64,000 nucleotides of DNA from Branchipolynoe longqiensis (taxonomy: Eukaryota > Annelida > Polychaeta > Phyllodocida > Polynoidae). Of this stretch, positions 19,683-30,561 are shown piece by piece. Under the pieces are notes generated by a model. The model was not told the DNA's origin and made no database searches. It saw only the letters and a program-made list of their open reading frames with translations. Position 1 is the first letter of the stretch, and each line of letters begins with the position of its first letter. Where the stretch lies: assembly GCA_030323885.1 (NCBI GenBank), contig CM059202.1:47758849-47822848 (forward strand), given 5' to 3'. A program made the position numbers and the translations under genes.

Positions 19683-20163
19683 CACCTCTCTCCGTGTCAC
19701 TCTCCATGTCACTCTGTCTGGGTCACTCTCTGTGTCACTCTCTCTGTCACACTCTGTGTCACCCTCTCCATGACACCCTCTCCGTGTCACACTCTCTGTG
19801 TTACCCTCTCCATGTCACTTTCCGTGTCACTCACTCTGGCACTCTGGGTCACTCTCTGTGTCACTCTCTATATGTCACCCTCTCCGTGTCACGCTATCTG
19901 TGTCACGCTCTCCGTGTCACACTCTCCATGTCACACTCTCCATGTCTCACTCTCCATGTCACACTTTCCATGTCACTCTCTGTCACTCGCTCTGTGCCAC
20001 TCTCTCCATGTCACTCTCCATGTCACTCTCTCCATGTCACTCTCTCTGTGTCACTCTCTCCATGTCACTCTCTCTGTGTCACTCTCTCTGTGTCACTCTC
20101 TCCATGTCACTCTCTCCGTGTCACTCTTTGTGTCACTCTCGCTGTGTCACTCTCTCCATGTCA
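19683..20163. repeat. CACTCTC minisatellite, copy 1
   Basis: Same unit type as 11825-12600 (GTCACTCTCTCCAT, GTCACTCTCTCTGT). It is cleanly followed by the SINE2 distal segment at 20164. Copy 2 at 26581-27050 is slightly shorter. Confidence 0.88.
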
Positions 20164-20440
20164 CTTACAATTCCAGGGGGTCGAGTGTAGTAGTCGGCAC
20201 TGACCTCTCAGGCAAATAGCCACATAGACAGGTAGGCATGGATAGTGTGTTGATATCAGGGAGCCTAGGTGGTGTAATGGTTTGCACACTGGCCCGGAAT
20301 GCAAAGAGATGTGGGTTCGAGTCCCACTCTTGGCGCAATATTTCCCATTTTCATCACCGCCATGACAATAGTCACCTGGCAGCAATGCGCGTCCTGCTGT
20401 TTGGGTGGGTGCGGTTAGTAACACATTGGACCTTGCTGTG
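20164..20440 (+). mobile_element. SINE2 copy
   Basis: The distal unit ('ACTTACAATTCCAGGGGGTC', 'GGCACTGACCTCTCAGGC') precedes the head 'GGGAGCCTAGGTGGTGTAAT' and B-box 'GGGTTCGAGTCCCAC'. 'GCGCAATATTTCCCATTTTC' and the body 'AGTAACACATTGGACCTTGC' follow. The same body end occurs near 31150. Confidence 0.8.
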
Positions 20441-20442
20441 TT

Positions 20443-21230
20443 GAAATGGTTGGTTGTTGTGGATTTACATCCTGGCAACATCTAAGGTCATATCAACATT
20501 GGTACCGACTCGGTATGCAGGTATAGTAATACCTCAGGGAGTTTGACGCCCCTGCCCTGCAAAGTTGTAAACCACTGCCTTGTGGTACAGGTTCTTGACA
20601 GAACCGAAGGCTAAGGGAGCAAACCCTGAACAGAAAACCATGTCACTGTGGCAGCATCAAGGGCGGTTGATGTATGGAACTCCCAACATCTCCCGACCAG
20701 CCACTGCAGGGACAAATAGTTTTGCGCCTGTCTTGACATGTTCTTGCCGGTGTGAAACCTCTATTTGCTCCCCGAGAGAGTGCCGCTGGTAACTTGCAAA
20801 AGCCAGCAGCACTTCAACACTTTTGCAGGCAGCTTTCATGAAATGTGAGAGACATTAAGACCGACTCATGGACATCACTCTCACAGCAAAGAGCTAAATG
20901 GAGAGCGGCAGTCAAGTAATGAAAGCAGTCTTTGTCGCATCACGACCGACAGCATGATGATGATGATGACCGACTTGCGACAGCCCACTCATGGCGACTT
21001 CATACTGCTGCCCCACTGAAAAAAAATCAGATCGCCAGCACCATGGCCCCCATATCCCACATTATGCTGACACCGAGCAAACCAGTCCTTGCCATATCCT
21101 ATTAATGCCAAGCGCCAGGCGAGGAAGCGACAAGTATCAATTTGATAAGTCATTGGTTTGACTCGATCGGGAATGGAACTCCCGATCTCCTGCACGCGAG
21201 GCCCGCGCTCTATCGACTCGGCCACTGAGA
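20443..21230 (-). mobile_element. SINE1 interrupted by a LINE-3 short element
   Basis: The SINE1 3' end at 20443-20510 and the rest at 20969-21230 (head 'GGCCGAGTCGATAGAGCGCG' on the minus strand) are split by 20511-20968. ACCGACT is duplicated at 20504-20510 and 20969-20975. Confidence 0.8.
20511..20968 (+). mobile_element. LINE-3 short non-autonomous element
   Basis: About 458 bp. The conserved 5' end is 'GCAGGTATAGTAATACCTCA', the middle is 'GGTTCTTGACAGAACCGAAG' and 'GACCAGCCACTGCAGGGAC', and the 3' end is a direct copy of the LINE ORF terminus ('AGAGCTAAATGGAGAGCGGC', 'AGTCAAGTAATGAAAGC') followed by an ATG repeat. Both ends match the longer LINE-3 at 16042-16794, so it looks like an internally deleted LINE that still moves, in effect a SINE with a LINE tail. 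Confidence 0.8.
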
Positions 21231-21604
21231 AACTAATTGACCGGGAGACATTTCAGAATGACTGAACCTGATCGGAGGGAGAGGCCGTCCCAGAAGCCCC
21301 GGCCTGGATATTGGCTCGACCAACAGGGACGGGGGGTGGGGTGGGGTGGGGGGGGGGGGCGGTACTCAAACCGGGTGCATATATTGCTGTCGACTCCCCC
21401 TAGTATTACAGGCTTTAATGGTGAGCAGGGAGACATTGTTTTCGGCACATCCCTTAGGGAAGGGCCGCTCCGCGAGATGTGCAACCGGAAGTCATGAACT
21501 CCACCCGCCACTTCCGGTACAGATTGCGTGTGCAGGGATGAAAAGATCTCCGCGATCTGGCGGATTTCTGCGATTGTTGATATTCACGGATTTTTTGATA
21601 TTGT
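21231..21604. other. Unassigned interval with a GGGGT run
   Basis: Contains a G-rich run at 21329-21360 (GGGGTGGGGTGGGG type) with quadruplex-forming composition. Nothing coding is supported. Confidence 0.4.
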
Positions 21605-21870
21605 AATGGCCCACGGTCTTCCTCTCTCTGCGGCGTCCACGGTCAACTGACCCGCCCCTAACTCACCAGGTCCCACGTCGCCTCTAGGGGGGGGGGGGGG
21701 GGGGGGGATGAGCTAGCCACATGCAGTAGAGGGCAGCCCCATCGCGGGTCTGCCCAGTGGCTAGTCTGCCGCCACCTAGCACAGTTCAGTGTAACTGCGT
21801 AGGTGTGCGGCGTAGTCTCCACCGCCACCGCGTGGTAGTGGGGCTCGTGTACAGACTACTACAATATTCA
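21605..21870. repeat. R1 interspersed repeat, copy 1
   Basis: Matches 9945-10210 throughout ('GTCAACTGACCCGCCCC', 'GTGTAACTGCGTAGGTGTGC'). A G homopolymer at 21687-21707 replaces the GGTGGGTGG seen in other copies. Confidence 0.7.
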
Positions 21871-21889
21871 CCAATAATTAACTTCTGCA

Positions 21890-22185
21890 AGAGTGGACGC
21901 CGTGGCCTAATCGGTAGAGCACGGGACTCACATGCGGAATGTAGAGAGTTCGGTTCCCCGGTCGAGTCAAACCAAATGACTTACAAAATTGATACATGTC
22001 GCTTCCTAGCCTGGTGCTCGGCATTAATAGGATAGGGCAAGGACTGGTTTTCTCATTGTCAGGATAATGTGACTGAGTGGGATATTGGGTCATGCACTAT
22101 AAAGTTGCCATGAATGCGCAGTCACAAGTCGGTAGCTGTCCTGATATGCTCTTAGATGTTGCTAGGACGTAAGACAACAACAACA
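21890..22185 (+). mobile_element. SINE1 with variant head
   Basis: The head 'GACGCCGTGGCCTAATCGGT' plus 'AGAGCACGGGACTC' is tRNA-like with B-box 'GTTCGGTTCCCCGGTCGAG'. The body lacks the 'GGCAGCACTATAAAG' portion in part ('GGTCATGCACTATAAAG'). It ends in (CAA)n. Confidence 0.8.
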
Positions 22186-22420
22186 ACAAACAAACGGCTT
22201 TCTGCAGGTCGACCCTGTCCAGTTGTCAGACCTCGCTGCCTTCTCTCCACCCACCCCCGTCATGATATGACTTTAGACGTTGCTAGGACACAAACTCACT
22301 CCATCCATCAACTGGCCTCATGTCGTCGCTTGGGGGGAAAGAATTTGCCAGCGGTTCTTAAGAGGTGACACTCCGAGTGCCCCCTAGCATCTGCAGCTAT
22401 CCTCACATTATCAGCAGTAA
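22186..22420. other. Short unassigned interval with a SINE1 3' scrap
   Basis: Bases 22256-22292 ('CCCGTCATGATATGACTTTA') resemble the SINE1 3' end. Otherwise unassigned. Confidence 0.4.
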
Positions 22421-23010
22421 AACCGGCTCTCCTCTCCCCTCCTCTCCCCTCCTCTCTCCTCTACCCTCCTCTCTCCTCTCTCCTCTCTCCTCTCTCCTCC
22501 CTCCTCTCTCCTGTCCTCTCCTGTCCTCTCCTGTCCTCTCATGTCCTCTCCTGTCCTCACCTGTCCTCTACGGTCCTCTCCTGGCCTCTACTGTCCACTC
22601 CTCTCCTCCCCTCTCCTCCCCTCCCCTCCCTCCCCTCCCCTCTCCCCTCCCCTTCCCACCACCCCTCCCCTCCCCTCCACTCCCCTCCCCCTCCACCCCC
22701 TCCCCTCCCTCATCCCCTAGTCCCCTCCCTCATCCCATGCCCTCCCCCCTCCCCTCCCCCTCCCCCCTCCCCTCCCCTGTCCCCCCTCCCCCTCTCCCCT
22801 CTCCCCCTCCTCTACCCCTACCCCTCACCCTCCCTCACCTTCCCCCTCATCCCTCCCCTCCACTCCCCTCACCCCCCCCCCTCCCCTCCCCCCTCCCCTC
22901 TCCCCTCCCCTTATCCCCCTCCCCTGTCTGTCCCCTCCCCCTCCCCTCCCCTCCCCTCCCCTCACCCTCCCCCCCCCTCCCCTCCACTCCACTCCACTCC
23001 ACTCCACTCC
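22421..23010. repeat. Long polypyrimidine tract (CCCTC/CTCTC), copy 1
   Basis: About 590 bp of C and T with blocks TCCTCTCCTG, CCCCTCC and ACTCC. The long Pro/Ser/Leu frame through it is compositional. Copy 2 (29310-29757) lacks several blocks. Confidence 0.88.
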
Positions 23011-23107
23011 TCCCCAAGCTCCAACACTAAATGCATTGAAAAACAGACTTGATAAATATTGAACTCAGTATCGGTATAGTCAATCCTGGCCGCATGACCA
23101 CTAGAAT

Positions 23108-25054
23108 TATATATATATATTTTTTTTTATTTTTTTATTTTTTATTTTTTTATTGAGGCTGTATTTATACTGTCCATAGCATATAAGCCTGGGTATTAAC
23201 AGGCTTGTTTTCAATGCTGGCCAGCTGTAGTGTTGGTGTTGTCTTATCACACAGTAGCTGCTGATAAGGTATTTGATTGCCTGTATTTCAGTAGCAGATA
23301 GATAGTTGGTTGGTCTGGTTAGTACTATAGTAGTCTATAGACTAGCCTACTCCTATTTACATATCATAGGCTTGTACGCAGCTGTGAGGTGTGTTATCTG
23401 GGTGCTTTTGGTATGGTTACCTTCCATTGGGCGTCTCGCTGGTGGGCCGTGACATGTATCACCTGCCCCTTTGCGGTGCAGCTTAGTTGGGGGTTCCTAG
23501 CCTTATTTTGCACAGATATTTTTTGTATGTTTTTAGGTCAGGAATTTGTCGTTCCTTTACTGTTTGGGCATTCCACACCTTGGCAGCCATTTCTAGCGTG
23601 CTTCTCTCGTGAGCTTTTATTTGGCTTCTGGTCTGCTTTAGTAGTGGCGCATTATTTGCTCTAGTTGCCCTTTTGTTAGGAGTTTATTGTCTTGACTATA
23701 GCTGTATGCTAATGTTTTCAGATGAATTATTCTCCTATTTTCTAGCAATTTTACTTTGGTTCTTTTGTGTATGTCATAGGTGGGGTGCAGCTTGTCTACT
23801 CTGAGGCAGATTTTCAGCGCTCTGTTCTGTGGTGTTTGCAGTTTTTTTAGAAGTTCTTTCTTTGCACCCATGTAGTTTACATCTCCATAGTCAAAATAGG
23901 GTAGCACCATGCCCTTGAAGATTTTTATTGACATTTCTTGTGTCATGTAGTCTCTTAGCTTTGCAAATAGCCACAGTTTGTGGTTTACCTTTTGGACAAT
24001 TTTGTTTATACATAGGTTGTAGTTTAGTTGGCTGTCCAACTCAAGGCCTAGGTATTTGTAATGGTCTACATTTTCTAGTGTTTGGTTTCCTAGCTTACAG
24101 TGTAGTTTTCTTTCTGGCATTTGTTTATGCGAGAAGAGAACTGTTTTTGACTTGCTTGTGTTGATGGTTATTTTGTTGGACTCACACCACTCATCCAGTT
24201 TTAGTAGGAGCTTGTTTAGTTTAGTTATTACCTCCTCTTCTGTGGTGCCGTTTGCATATATGACTGTGTCATCTGCATATAGTTGGAGGCATTCGGTTTG
24301 TAACCATTTTTCAAGATCGTTTATGTAGATTATAAAGAGCAGTGGCCCTAGCACTGACCCTTGGGGTACACCACATGTGACAGGTTGGTTGTCTGATAGT
24401 GTATTGTTTATTTTTGTTCTCTGTTGCCTGTCTTTCAGGTAGCATTTTATCCAGTCCATAGTGTTGGATTTTATGCCCATGGATTCTAGTTTTTCCAATA
24501 GTATGTTATGGTCTACTGTATCGAATGCTTTGCTGAAGTCAATGAAGGCTGCTCCAACTAATTGTTTTTGGTTCATTGACGCCAATATGTCATTTGTTAG
24601 GTTAGCTATTGTTTTAGATGTGGAGTGCAGTTTCCTGAAACCTCCTTGTCTTTCGTTTAGTATATTGTTTTTTTCCAGGTGTTCATTTATGTGTCTATGT
24701 AGCACTTTTTCAATGAGCTTGCCTGGGGTTTGAAGAATCGATATTGGCCTGTAGTTTCCCATGTTTTGTTTGTCTCCACTTTTGTGGATAGGGGTAATGG
24801 TTGCCATTTTCCAGGCTGAGATAAAATGCCCCTGTTCAAAGGAGATGTTGAATAGGTCGACTATAGTGGCTGGGATGGCTTGGAGTGCCTCTTTCAGCAT
24901 TTTGGTTGGTATTTCGTCTATTCCACTTGGTTTATTTGTGTCTATGTCATTTATTAGTTTTTTTACTTCTATTATATCTGTTTTGCAGGTGGGGATTTCA
25001 TTCTGCACAGTTCCTGATCTATTTTCCCACCTTTTTTTAAATTTTCCTGACACC
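23108..25054 (-). mobile_element. LINE-2x: non-LTR retrotransposon, 5' part lost in N run
   Basis: A reverse-strand element. Its 3' end lies at the low-coordinate side with an A/T-rich tail (23110-23150). The 3' untranslated region is about 500 bp (23150-23637), followed upstream by a long intact RT frame that runs into the N gap at 25055. A related 3' end lies at 49893-50130 ('GCTTGTTTTCAATGCTGGAC', 'AGCTGTGATACTGG'). Confidence 0.9.
23638..25054 (-). CDS. LINE reverse transcriptase (ORF2), C-terminal two-thirds
   Basis: About 472 residues are readable before the gap. In the family this protein copies the element RNA into DNA at a nicked chromosomal target. The RT palm is intact: 'MGNYRPISIL' (24735-24764), motif A 'AFIDFSKAFDTVDH' (about 24506-24547), motif 'GVPQGSVLGPLLF' (about 24335-24373) and the catalytic 'YADDTVIY' (about 24258-24281). 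'YKYLGLELD' follows, and a thumb/C-terminal region with 'RALKICLRV' ends at the stop near 23638. The layout is that of Jockey/CR1-superfamily LINEs, but I do not assign a clade. The endonuclease domain, expected N-terminal, would be in or beyond the gap. The open frame carried through the Ns to 25602 is an artefact, because the other side of the gap is a different LINE. No stops interrupt the readable part, so this is a recent copy. Confidence 0.92.
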
Positions 25055-25552
25055 NNNNNNNNNNNNNNNNNNNNNNNNNNNNNNNNNNNNNNNNNNNNNN
25101 NNNNNNNNNNNNNNNNNNNNNNNNNNNNNNNNNNNNNNNNNNNNNNNNNNNNNNNNNNNNNNNNNNNNNNNNNNNNNNNNNNNNNNNNNNNNNNNNNNNN
25201 NNNNNNNNNNNNNNNNNNNNNNNNNNNNNNNNNNNNNNNNNNNNNNNNNNNNNNNNNNNNNNNNNNNNNNNNNNNNNNNNNNNNNNNNNNNNNNNNNNNN
25301 NNNNNNNNNNNNNNNNNNNNNNNNNNNNNNNNNNNNNNNNNNNNNNNNNNNNNNNNNNNNNNNNNNNNNNNNNNNNNNNNNNNNNNNNNNNNNNNNNNNN
25401 NNNNNNNNNNNNNNNNNNNNNNNNNNNNNNNNNNNNNNNNNNNNNNNNNNNNNNNNNNNNNNNNNNNNNNNNNNNNNNNNNNNNNNNNNNNNNNNNNNNN
25501 NNNNNNNNNNNNNNNNNNNNNNNNNNNNNNNNNNNNNNNNNNNNNNNNNNNN
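25055..25552. other. Assembly gap (Ns)
   Basis: A run of 498 Ns. The left flank is inside LINE-2x and the right flank is inside a LINE-1x copy. True size is unknown. Confidence 1.
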
Positions 25553-25971
25553 TACTCTAATGTATGGGCTGAGACATGGACAATATCTGAGAAAATGTAC
25601 AAACGTTTAGCAGCATTTGAGATGTGGACTTATCGAAGGATGATGAAAATATCATGGACAAAGAAGATCACCAACAAAGAAGTTCTCAGAAAAATTAAAA
25701 ATAAGAAAAGCTTTTTTGCCACTATACAGACAAAGAAACTTATTTATTTTGGCCACATCATTCGTCAGAGTTCAATATACCGTACATTGTTGGAAGGGAA
25801 GGTGAATGGCAGCAGAGGGAGAGGGAGACCAAGAACATCATGGCTTACAAATATTTCACAGTGGACAGGCTTGAATTATTCACAGTCTATCAGAACAGCA
25901 CACCATCGGGACAAGTGGAGAACCATTGCATCCAACCCTCGACTAGAGGATGGAACTATTGATTGATTGAG
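25553..25971 (+). pseudogene. LINE-1x ORF2 C-terminal fragment, copy 2
   Basis: Reads from the gap edge through 'ETWTISEKMYKRLAAFEMW' to 'NPRLEDGTID' with the (TTGA)n tail after the stop. It keeps the codons deleted in copy 1 near 18694. One base is missing in 'TGTATGGGCTGAG' (copy 1 reads TATGGGGCTGAG). No catalytic region is present. Confidence 0.8.
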
Positions 25972-25984
25972 GTAATTATTCAAG

Positions 25985-26220
25985 TATTGCATGCATACTA
26001 CCATACTACCATAGTACCATACTACCAGACTACCATATTTCCATACTACCATACTACCATACTACCATACTACCATTACATCGCAATGAAATATCAGGTC
26101 ATGGTACAGGCGGCCTGGTTTTCCAGTGGCACAGCACTATAAAGTTGCCAAGAGTGTGCACTGTCACAAGCCGGTACCCATCCTGATATGACCTTAGATG
26201 TTAACAGGACATAAAACCCT
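25985..26220 (+). repeat. CATACTAC array and SINE1 3' fragment, copy 2
   Basis: Direct counterparts of 19086-19320, with the same motifs and order. Confidence 0.85.
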
Positions 26221-26580
26221 AACAAAGAAACATTTGATGTAATTTTTGTTTTCCTACCGAGAGAGCGGATTTTGTAAACAACGCAGAATACACATCGCCA
26301 TGTAATAGAGTATATCACTAGAATAGGGAACTTTTAGTGGCGTAATATGATTTATCTATATATATATTTGTTTCTTTTATATATATTCTTCTTCTTGGTT
26401 GTGCATTGGTGGCGATGATGACTGCAGAGCTCGTCGATGATCTATGAGTCCAATTTGTGCTCAGAATGTGCGGTGGCACGTTCGACATGTGTGTGTAGCT
26501 GCAGTCAGTGATTCTGGTTGGTGAAAAAGAGTCTATCCTCTGTTGATGTTTTTACTGAACTTGAGATATATGATCAGTTT

Positions 26581-27050
26581 CACCTCTCTCCGTGTCACTC
26601 TCCATGTCACTCTGTCTGGGTCACTCTCTGTGTCACTCTCTCTGTCACACTCTGTGTCACCCTCTCCATGACACCCTCTCCGTGTCACACTCTCTGTGTT
26701 ACCCTCTCCATGTCACTTTCCGTGTCACTCACTCTGGCACTCTGGGTCACTCTCTGTGTCACTCTCTATATGTCACCCTCTCCGTGTCACGCTATCTGTG
26801 TCACGCTCTCCGTGTCACACTCTCCATGTCACACTCTCCATGTCTCACTCTCCATGTCACACTTTCCATGTCACTCTGTCACTCGCTCTGTGCCACTCTC
26901 TCCATGTCACTCTCCATGTCACTCTCTCCATGTCACTCTCTCTGTGTCACTCTCTCCATGTCACTCTCTCTGTGTCACTCTCTCTGTGTCACTCTCTCCA
27001 TGTCACTCTCTCCGTGTCACTCTCGCTGTGTCACTCTCTCCATGTCACTT
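26581..27050. repeat. CACTCTC minisatellite, copy 2
   Basis: Counterpart of 19683-20163, about 14 bp shorter: a CT is missing near 26877, and a 12-bp unit is absent before 'CTCGCTGTGTCACTC' near 27020. Confidence 0.88.
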
Positions 27051-28115
27051 ACAATTCCAGGGGGTCGAGTGTAGTAGTCGGCACTGACCTCTCAGGCAAA
27101 TAGCCACATAGACAGGTAGGCATGGATAGTGTGTTGATATCAGGGAGCCTAGGTGGTGTAATGGTTTGCACACTGGCCCGGAATGCAAAGAGATGTGGGT
27201 TCGAGTCCCACTCTTGGCGCAATATTTCCCATTTTCATCACCGCCATGACAATAGTCACCTGGCAGCAATGCGCGTCCTGCTGTTTGGGTGGGTGCGGTT
27301 AGTAACACATTGGACCTTGCTGTGTTGAAATGGTTGGTTGTTGTGGATTTACATCCTGGCAACATCTAAGGTCATATCAACATTGGTACCGACTCGGTAT
27401 GCAGGTATAGTAATACCTCAGGGAGTTTGACGCCCCTGCCCTGCAGAGTTGTAAACCACTGCCTTGTGGTACAGGTTCTTGACAGAACCGAAGGCTAAGG
27501 GAGCAAACCCTAAACAGAAAACCATGTCACTGTGGCAGCATTAAGGGCGGTTGATGTATGGAACTCCCAACATCTCCCGACCAGCCACTGCAGGGACAAA
27601 TAGTTTTGCGCCTGTCTTGACATGTTCTTGCCGGTGTGAAACCTCTATTTGCTCCCCGAGAGAGTGCCACTGGTAACTTGCAAAAGCCAGCAGCACTTCA
27701 ACACTTTTGCTGGCAGCTTTCATGAAATGTGAGAGACATTAAGACCGACTCATGGACATCACGCTCACAGCAAAGAGCTAATTGGAGAGCGGCAGTCAAG
27801 TAATGAAAGCAGTCTTTGTCGCATCACGACCGACAGCATGATGATGATGATGACCGACTTGCGACAGCCCACTCATGGCGACTTCATACTGCTGCCCCAC
27901 TGAAAAAAAATCAGATCGCCAGCTCCATGGCCCCCATATCCCACATTATGCTGACACCGAGCAAACCAGTCCTTGCCATATCCTATTAATGCCAAGCGCC
28001 AGGCGAGGAAGCGACAAGTATCAATTTGATAAGTCATTGGTTTGACTCGATCGGGAATGGAACTCCCGATCTCCTGCACGCGAGGCCCGCGCTCTATCGA
28101 CTCGGCCACTGAGAA
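27051..28115. mobile_element. SINE2 (+), then SINE1 (-) carrying a LINE-3 short element, copy 2
   Basis: SINE2 at 27051-27325. SINE1 at 27327-27394 and 27853-28115. LINE-3 short element at 27395-27852, with the same ACCGACT duplication. Small substitutions relative to copy 1 include 'CCCTAAACAG' for 'CCCTGAACAG' and 'AGCTCCATGG' for 'AGCACCATGG'. Confidence 0.82.
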
Positions 28116-29309
28116 ACTAATTGACCGGGAGACATTTCAGAATGACTGAACCTGATCGGAGGGAGAGGCCGTCCCAGAAGCCCCGGCCTGGATATTGGCT
28201 CGACCAACAGGGACGGGGGGTGGGGTGGGGTGGGGGGGGGGGGCGGTACTCAAACCGGGTGCATATATTGCTGTCGACTCCCCCTAGTATTACAGGCTTT
28301 AATGGTGAGCAGGGAGACATTGTTTTCGGCACATCCCTTAGGGAAGGGCCGCTCCGCGAGATGTGCAACCGGAAGTCATGAACTCCACCCGCCACTTCCG
28401 GTACAGATTGCGTGTGCAGGGATGAAAAGATCTCCGCGATCTGGCGGATTTCTGCGATTGTTGATATTCACGGATTTTTTGATATTGTAATGGCCCACGG
28501 TCTTCCTCTCTCTGCGGCGTCCACGGTCAACTGACCCGCCCCTAACTCGCCAGGTCCCACGTCGCCTCTATAGGTGGGTGGGTGGGTGGGGGGGGGATGA
28601 GCTAGCCACATGCAGTAGAGGGCAGCCCCATCGCGGGTCTGCCCAGTGGCTAGTCTGCCGCCACCTAGCACAGTTCAGTGTAACTGCGTAGGTGTGCGGC
28701 GTAGTCTCCACCGCCACCGCGTGGTAGTGGGGCTCGTGTACAGACTACTACAATATTCACCAATAATTAACTTCTGCAAGAGTGGACGCCGTGGCCTAAT
28801 CGGTAGAGCACGGGACTCACATGCGGAATGTAGAGAGTTCGGTTCCCGGTCGAGTCAAACCCAATGACTTACAAAATTGATACATGTCGCTTCCTAGCCT
28901 GGTGCTCGGCATTAATAGGATAGGGCAAGGACTGGTTTTCTCATTGTCAGGATAATGTGACTGAGTGGGATATCGGGTCATGCACTATAAAGTTGCCATG
29001 AATGCGCAGTCACAAGTCGGTAGCTGTCCTGATATGCTCTTAGATGTTGCTAGGACGTAAGACAACAACAACAACAAACAAACGGCTTGCTGCAGGTCGA
29101 CCCTGTCCAGTTGTCAGACCTCGCTGCCTTCTCTCCACCCACCCCCGTCATGATATGACTTTAGACGTTGCTAGGACACAAACTCACTCCATCCATCAAC
29201 TGGCCTCATGTCGTCGCTTGGGGGGAAAGAATTTGCCAGCGGTTCTTAAGAGGTGACACTCCGAGTGCCCCCTAGCATCTGCAGCTATCCTCACATTATC
29301 AGCAGTAAA
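28116..29309. mobile_element. R1 repeat (28490-28757) and SINE1 (28779-29075), copy 2
   Basis: Counterparts of 21605-22185. R1 here reads CTCTATAGGTGGGTGGG, as in the 9945 copy, where copy 1 has a G homopolymer. The other bases to 29309 match the unassigned parts of copy 1. Confidence 0.8.
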
Positions 29310-29757
29310 ACCGGCTCTCCTCTCCCCTCCTCTCCCCTCCTCTCTCCTCTACCCTCCTCTCTCCTCTCTCCTCTCTCCTCCCTCCTCTCTCCTGTCCTCT
29401 CCTGTCCTCTCCTGGCCTCTACTGTCCACTCCTCTCCTCCCCTCTCCTCCCCTCCTCTCCCTCCCCTCCCCCTCCCCTCCCCTTCCCCTCCCCCCCTCTC
29501 GCCTCCACTCCCCTCCTCCCCTCCCCCTCCCCCTCCCCTTCCCCTCCCCTCCCTCCCCTCTCCCCTCCCCTGTCCCCTCCCCTCTCCCCTCTCCCCCTCC
29601 TCTACCCTCCCCTCCCTCCCCCTCCACTCCCCCCCCTCCCCTCCCCCCCTCTCCCCTCTCCCCCCCCCCCTCTCCCCTCCCCTGTCCCTCCCCCCTGTCC
29701 CTTCCCCTCCCCTCCCCTCCCCCCTCCCCTCCACTCCACTCCACTCCACTCCACTCC
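29310..29757. repeat. Polypyrimidine tract, copy 2
   Basis: Shorter than copy 1 by about 140 bp but with the same flanks ('CAGTAAAACCGGCTCTCC' on the left and 'CCCCAAGCTCCAACACTAAA' on the right). Confidence 0.88.
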
Positions 29758-29861
29758 TCCCCAAGCTCCAACACTAAATGCATTGAAAAACAGACTTGAT
29801 AAATATTGAACTCAGTATCGGTATAGTCAATCCTGGCCGCATGACCACTAGAATTATGACA

Positions 29862-30224
29862 AGTCATATATAGACAGGCCGAATCTGTTATCAGATTACT
29901 ATGCCTAAATATATAAACAGAAGAGGATAAGTATAAGTGTAGTATAAGTTAACTCTATAAGATACATTTTTGCATCTAGTCCTCATTCCACGCCTAATAG
30001 TGAGTTTGTTTTCTTTACTTTCATTTTTTACCTCCCGCTCACCCCTGAAATGGGCTTCTTTCATTGGTGATTCATCATTTTGTTCGCTTACCAGACAACA
30101 CGGCCTGTCACTACAGGGCGCCATCTAGCGTCATTAAATCGACACCGCCAGACAGGTATTACCTTCCCAATAGAGATTTAGCGAGGACTGGGGTCATCGG
30201 GGTCATTGGGGTCACTGAATTCAT
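29862..30224. other. No recognised feature
   Basis: AT-rich, with a short GGGGTCATT direct repeat at 30190-30215. No gene is seen. Confidence 0.35.
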
Positions 30225-30395
30225 CATTTAATTTACTTTTGTAAATATGTTTATTCTGCTGAATAAGTGCCGAAGCACTGGTCTTCCAGGCATTCTTCAA
30301 TTCAGGACTATTTACACAAAAAATGTATATATAGTATGGTATGCAATAACCGTTGCATACACAATTTGCAGCATGTAGCACAATATGATAACATT
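30225..30395 (-). repeat. R2 repeat, reverse copy
   Basis: Inverted relative to 31243-31400: 'TTGTAAATATGTTTATTCTG', 'GCACTGGTCTTCCAGGC' and 'CACAATTTGCAGCATG'. On the minus strand it ends in AATAAACATATTTACAA, an AATAAA-containing tail. Confidence 0.65.
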
Positions 30396-30561
30396 CTGTA
30401 ACCCACAAGGTCCATAGCAATATGGCAACACCATACTGAGATCAACGTGAGTATTTACAGCGTGTTTAGAATGTAAGCAGACGTTATCTTTTGTATTGAT
30501 TTGGTAAAAGTTGTAGTAAGTTTTAATGGAGGGTCTCGTCAGTTGTAGTTACAAAAGTAGA

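Larger units (their letters stand above)
18559..23107 (+). repeat. Large duplication, copy 1 (partner 25553-29861)
   Basis: The order of parts is the same in both copies: LINE-1x, CATACTAC array, SINE1 end, CACTCTC array, SINE2, LINE-3 short element in SINE1, R1, SINE1, pyrimidine tract. Aligned stretches differ by rare substitutions. Length differences fall almost wholly in tandem repeats and homopolymers. For instance, 'GGGG...GATGAGCTAGCC' near 21690 has a pure G run where copy 2 has GGTGGGTGGG, and the pyrimidine tract is about 140 bp shorter in copy 2. Copy 1 ends at 'CACTAGAATTAT', where the minus-strand LINE begins. Confidence 0.9.
25553..29861 (+). repeat. Large duplication, copy 2 (partner 18559-23107)
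   Basis: The order and orientation of all parts match copy 1, at an offset of about 6884-6898 bp up to the pyrimidine tract and 6747 bp after it. The left end is cut by the gap. The right end continues past the shared 'CACTAGAATTAT' into 'GACAAGTCATATATAG', the flank that in copy 1 is replaced by LINE-2x. Confidence 0.9.

Noticed and set aside
23638..25602. A single 654-codon reverse-strand ORF through the N gap
   Set aside because: The frame is kept open only by Ns. The sequence beyond the gap is a different LINE on the opposite strand.
24761..25966. A 401-codon forward ORF through the N gap
   Set aside because: The left part is antisense to the LINE-2x RT and the right part is LINE-1x coding sequence. 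The Ns join them artificially.
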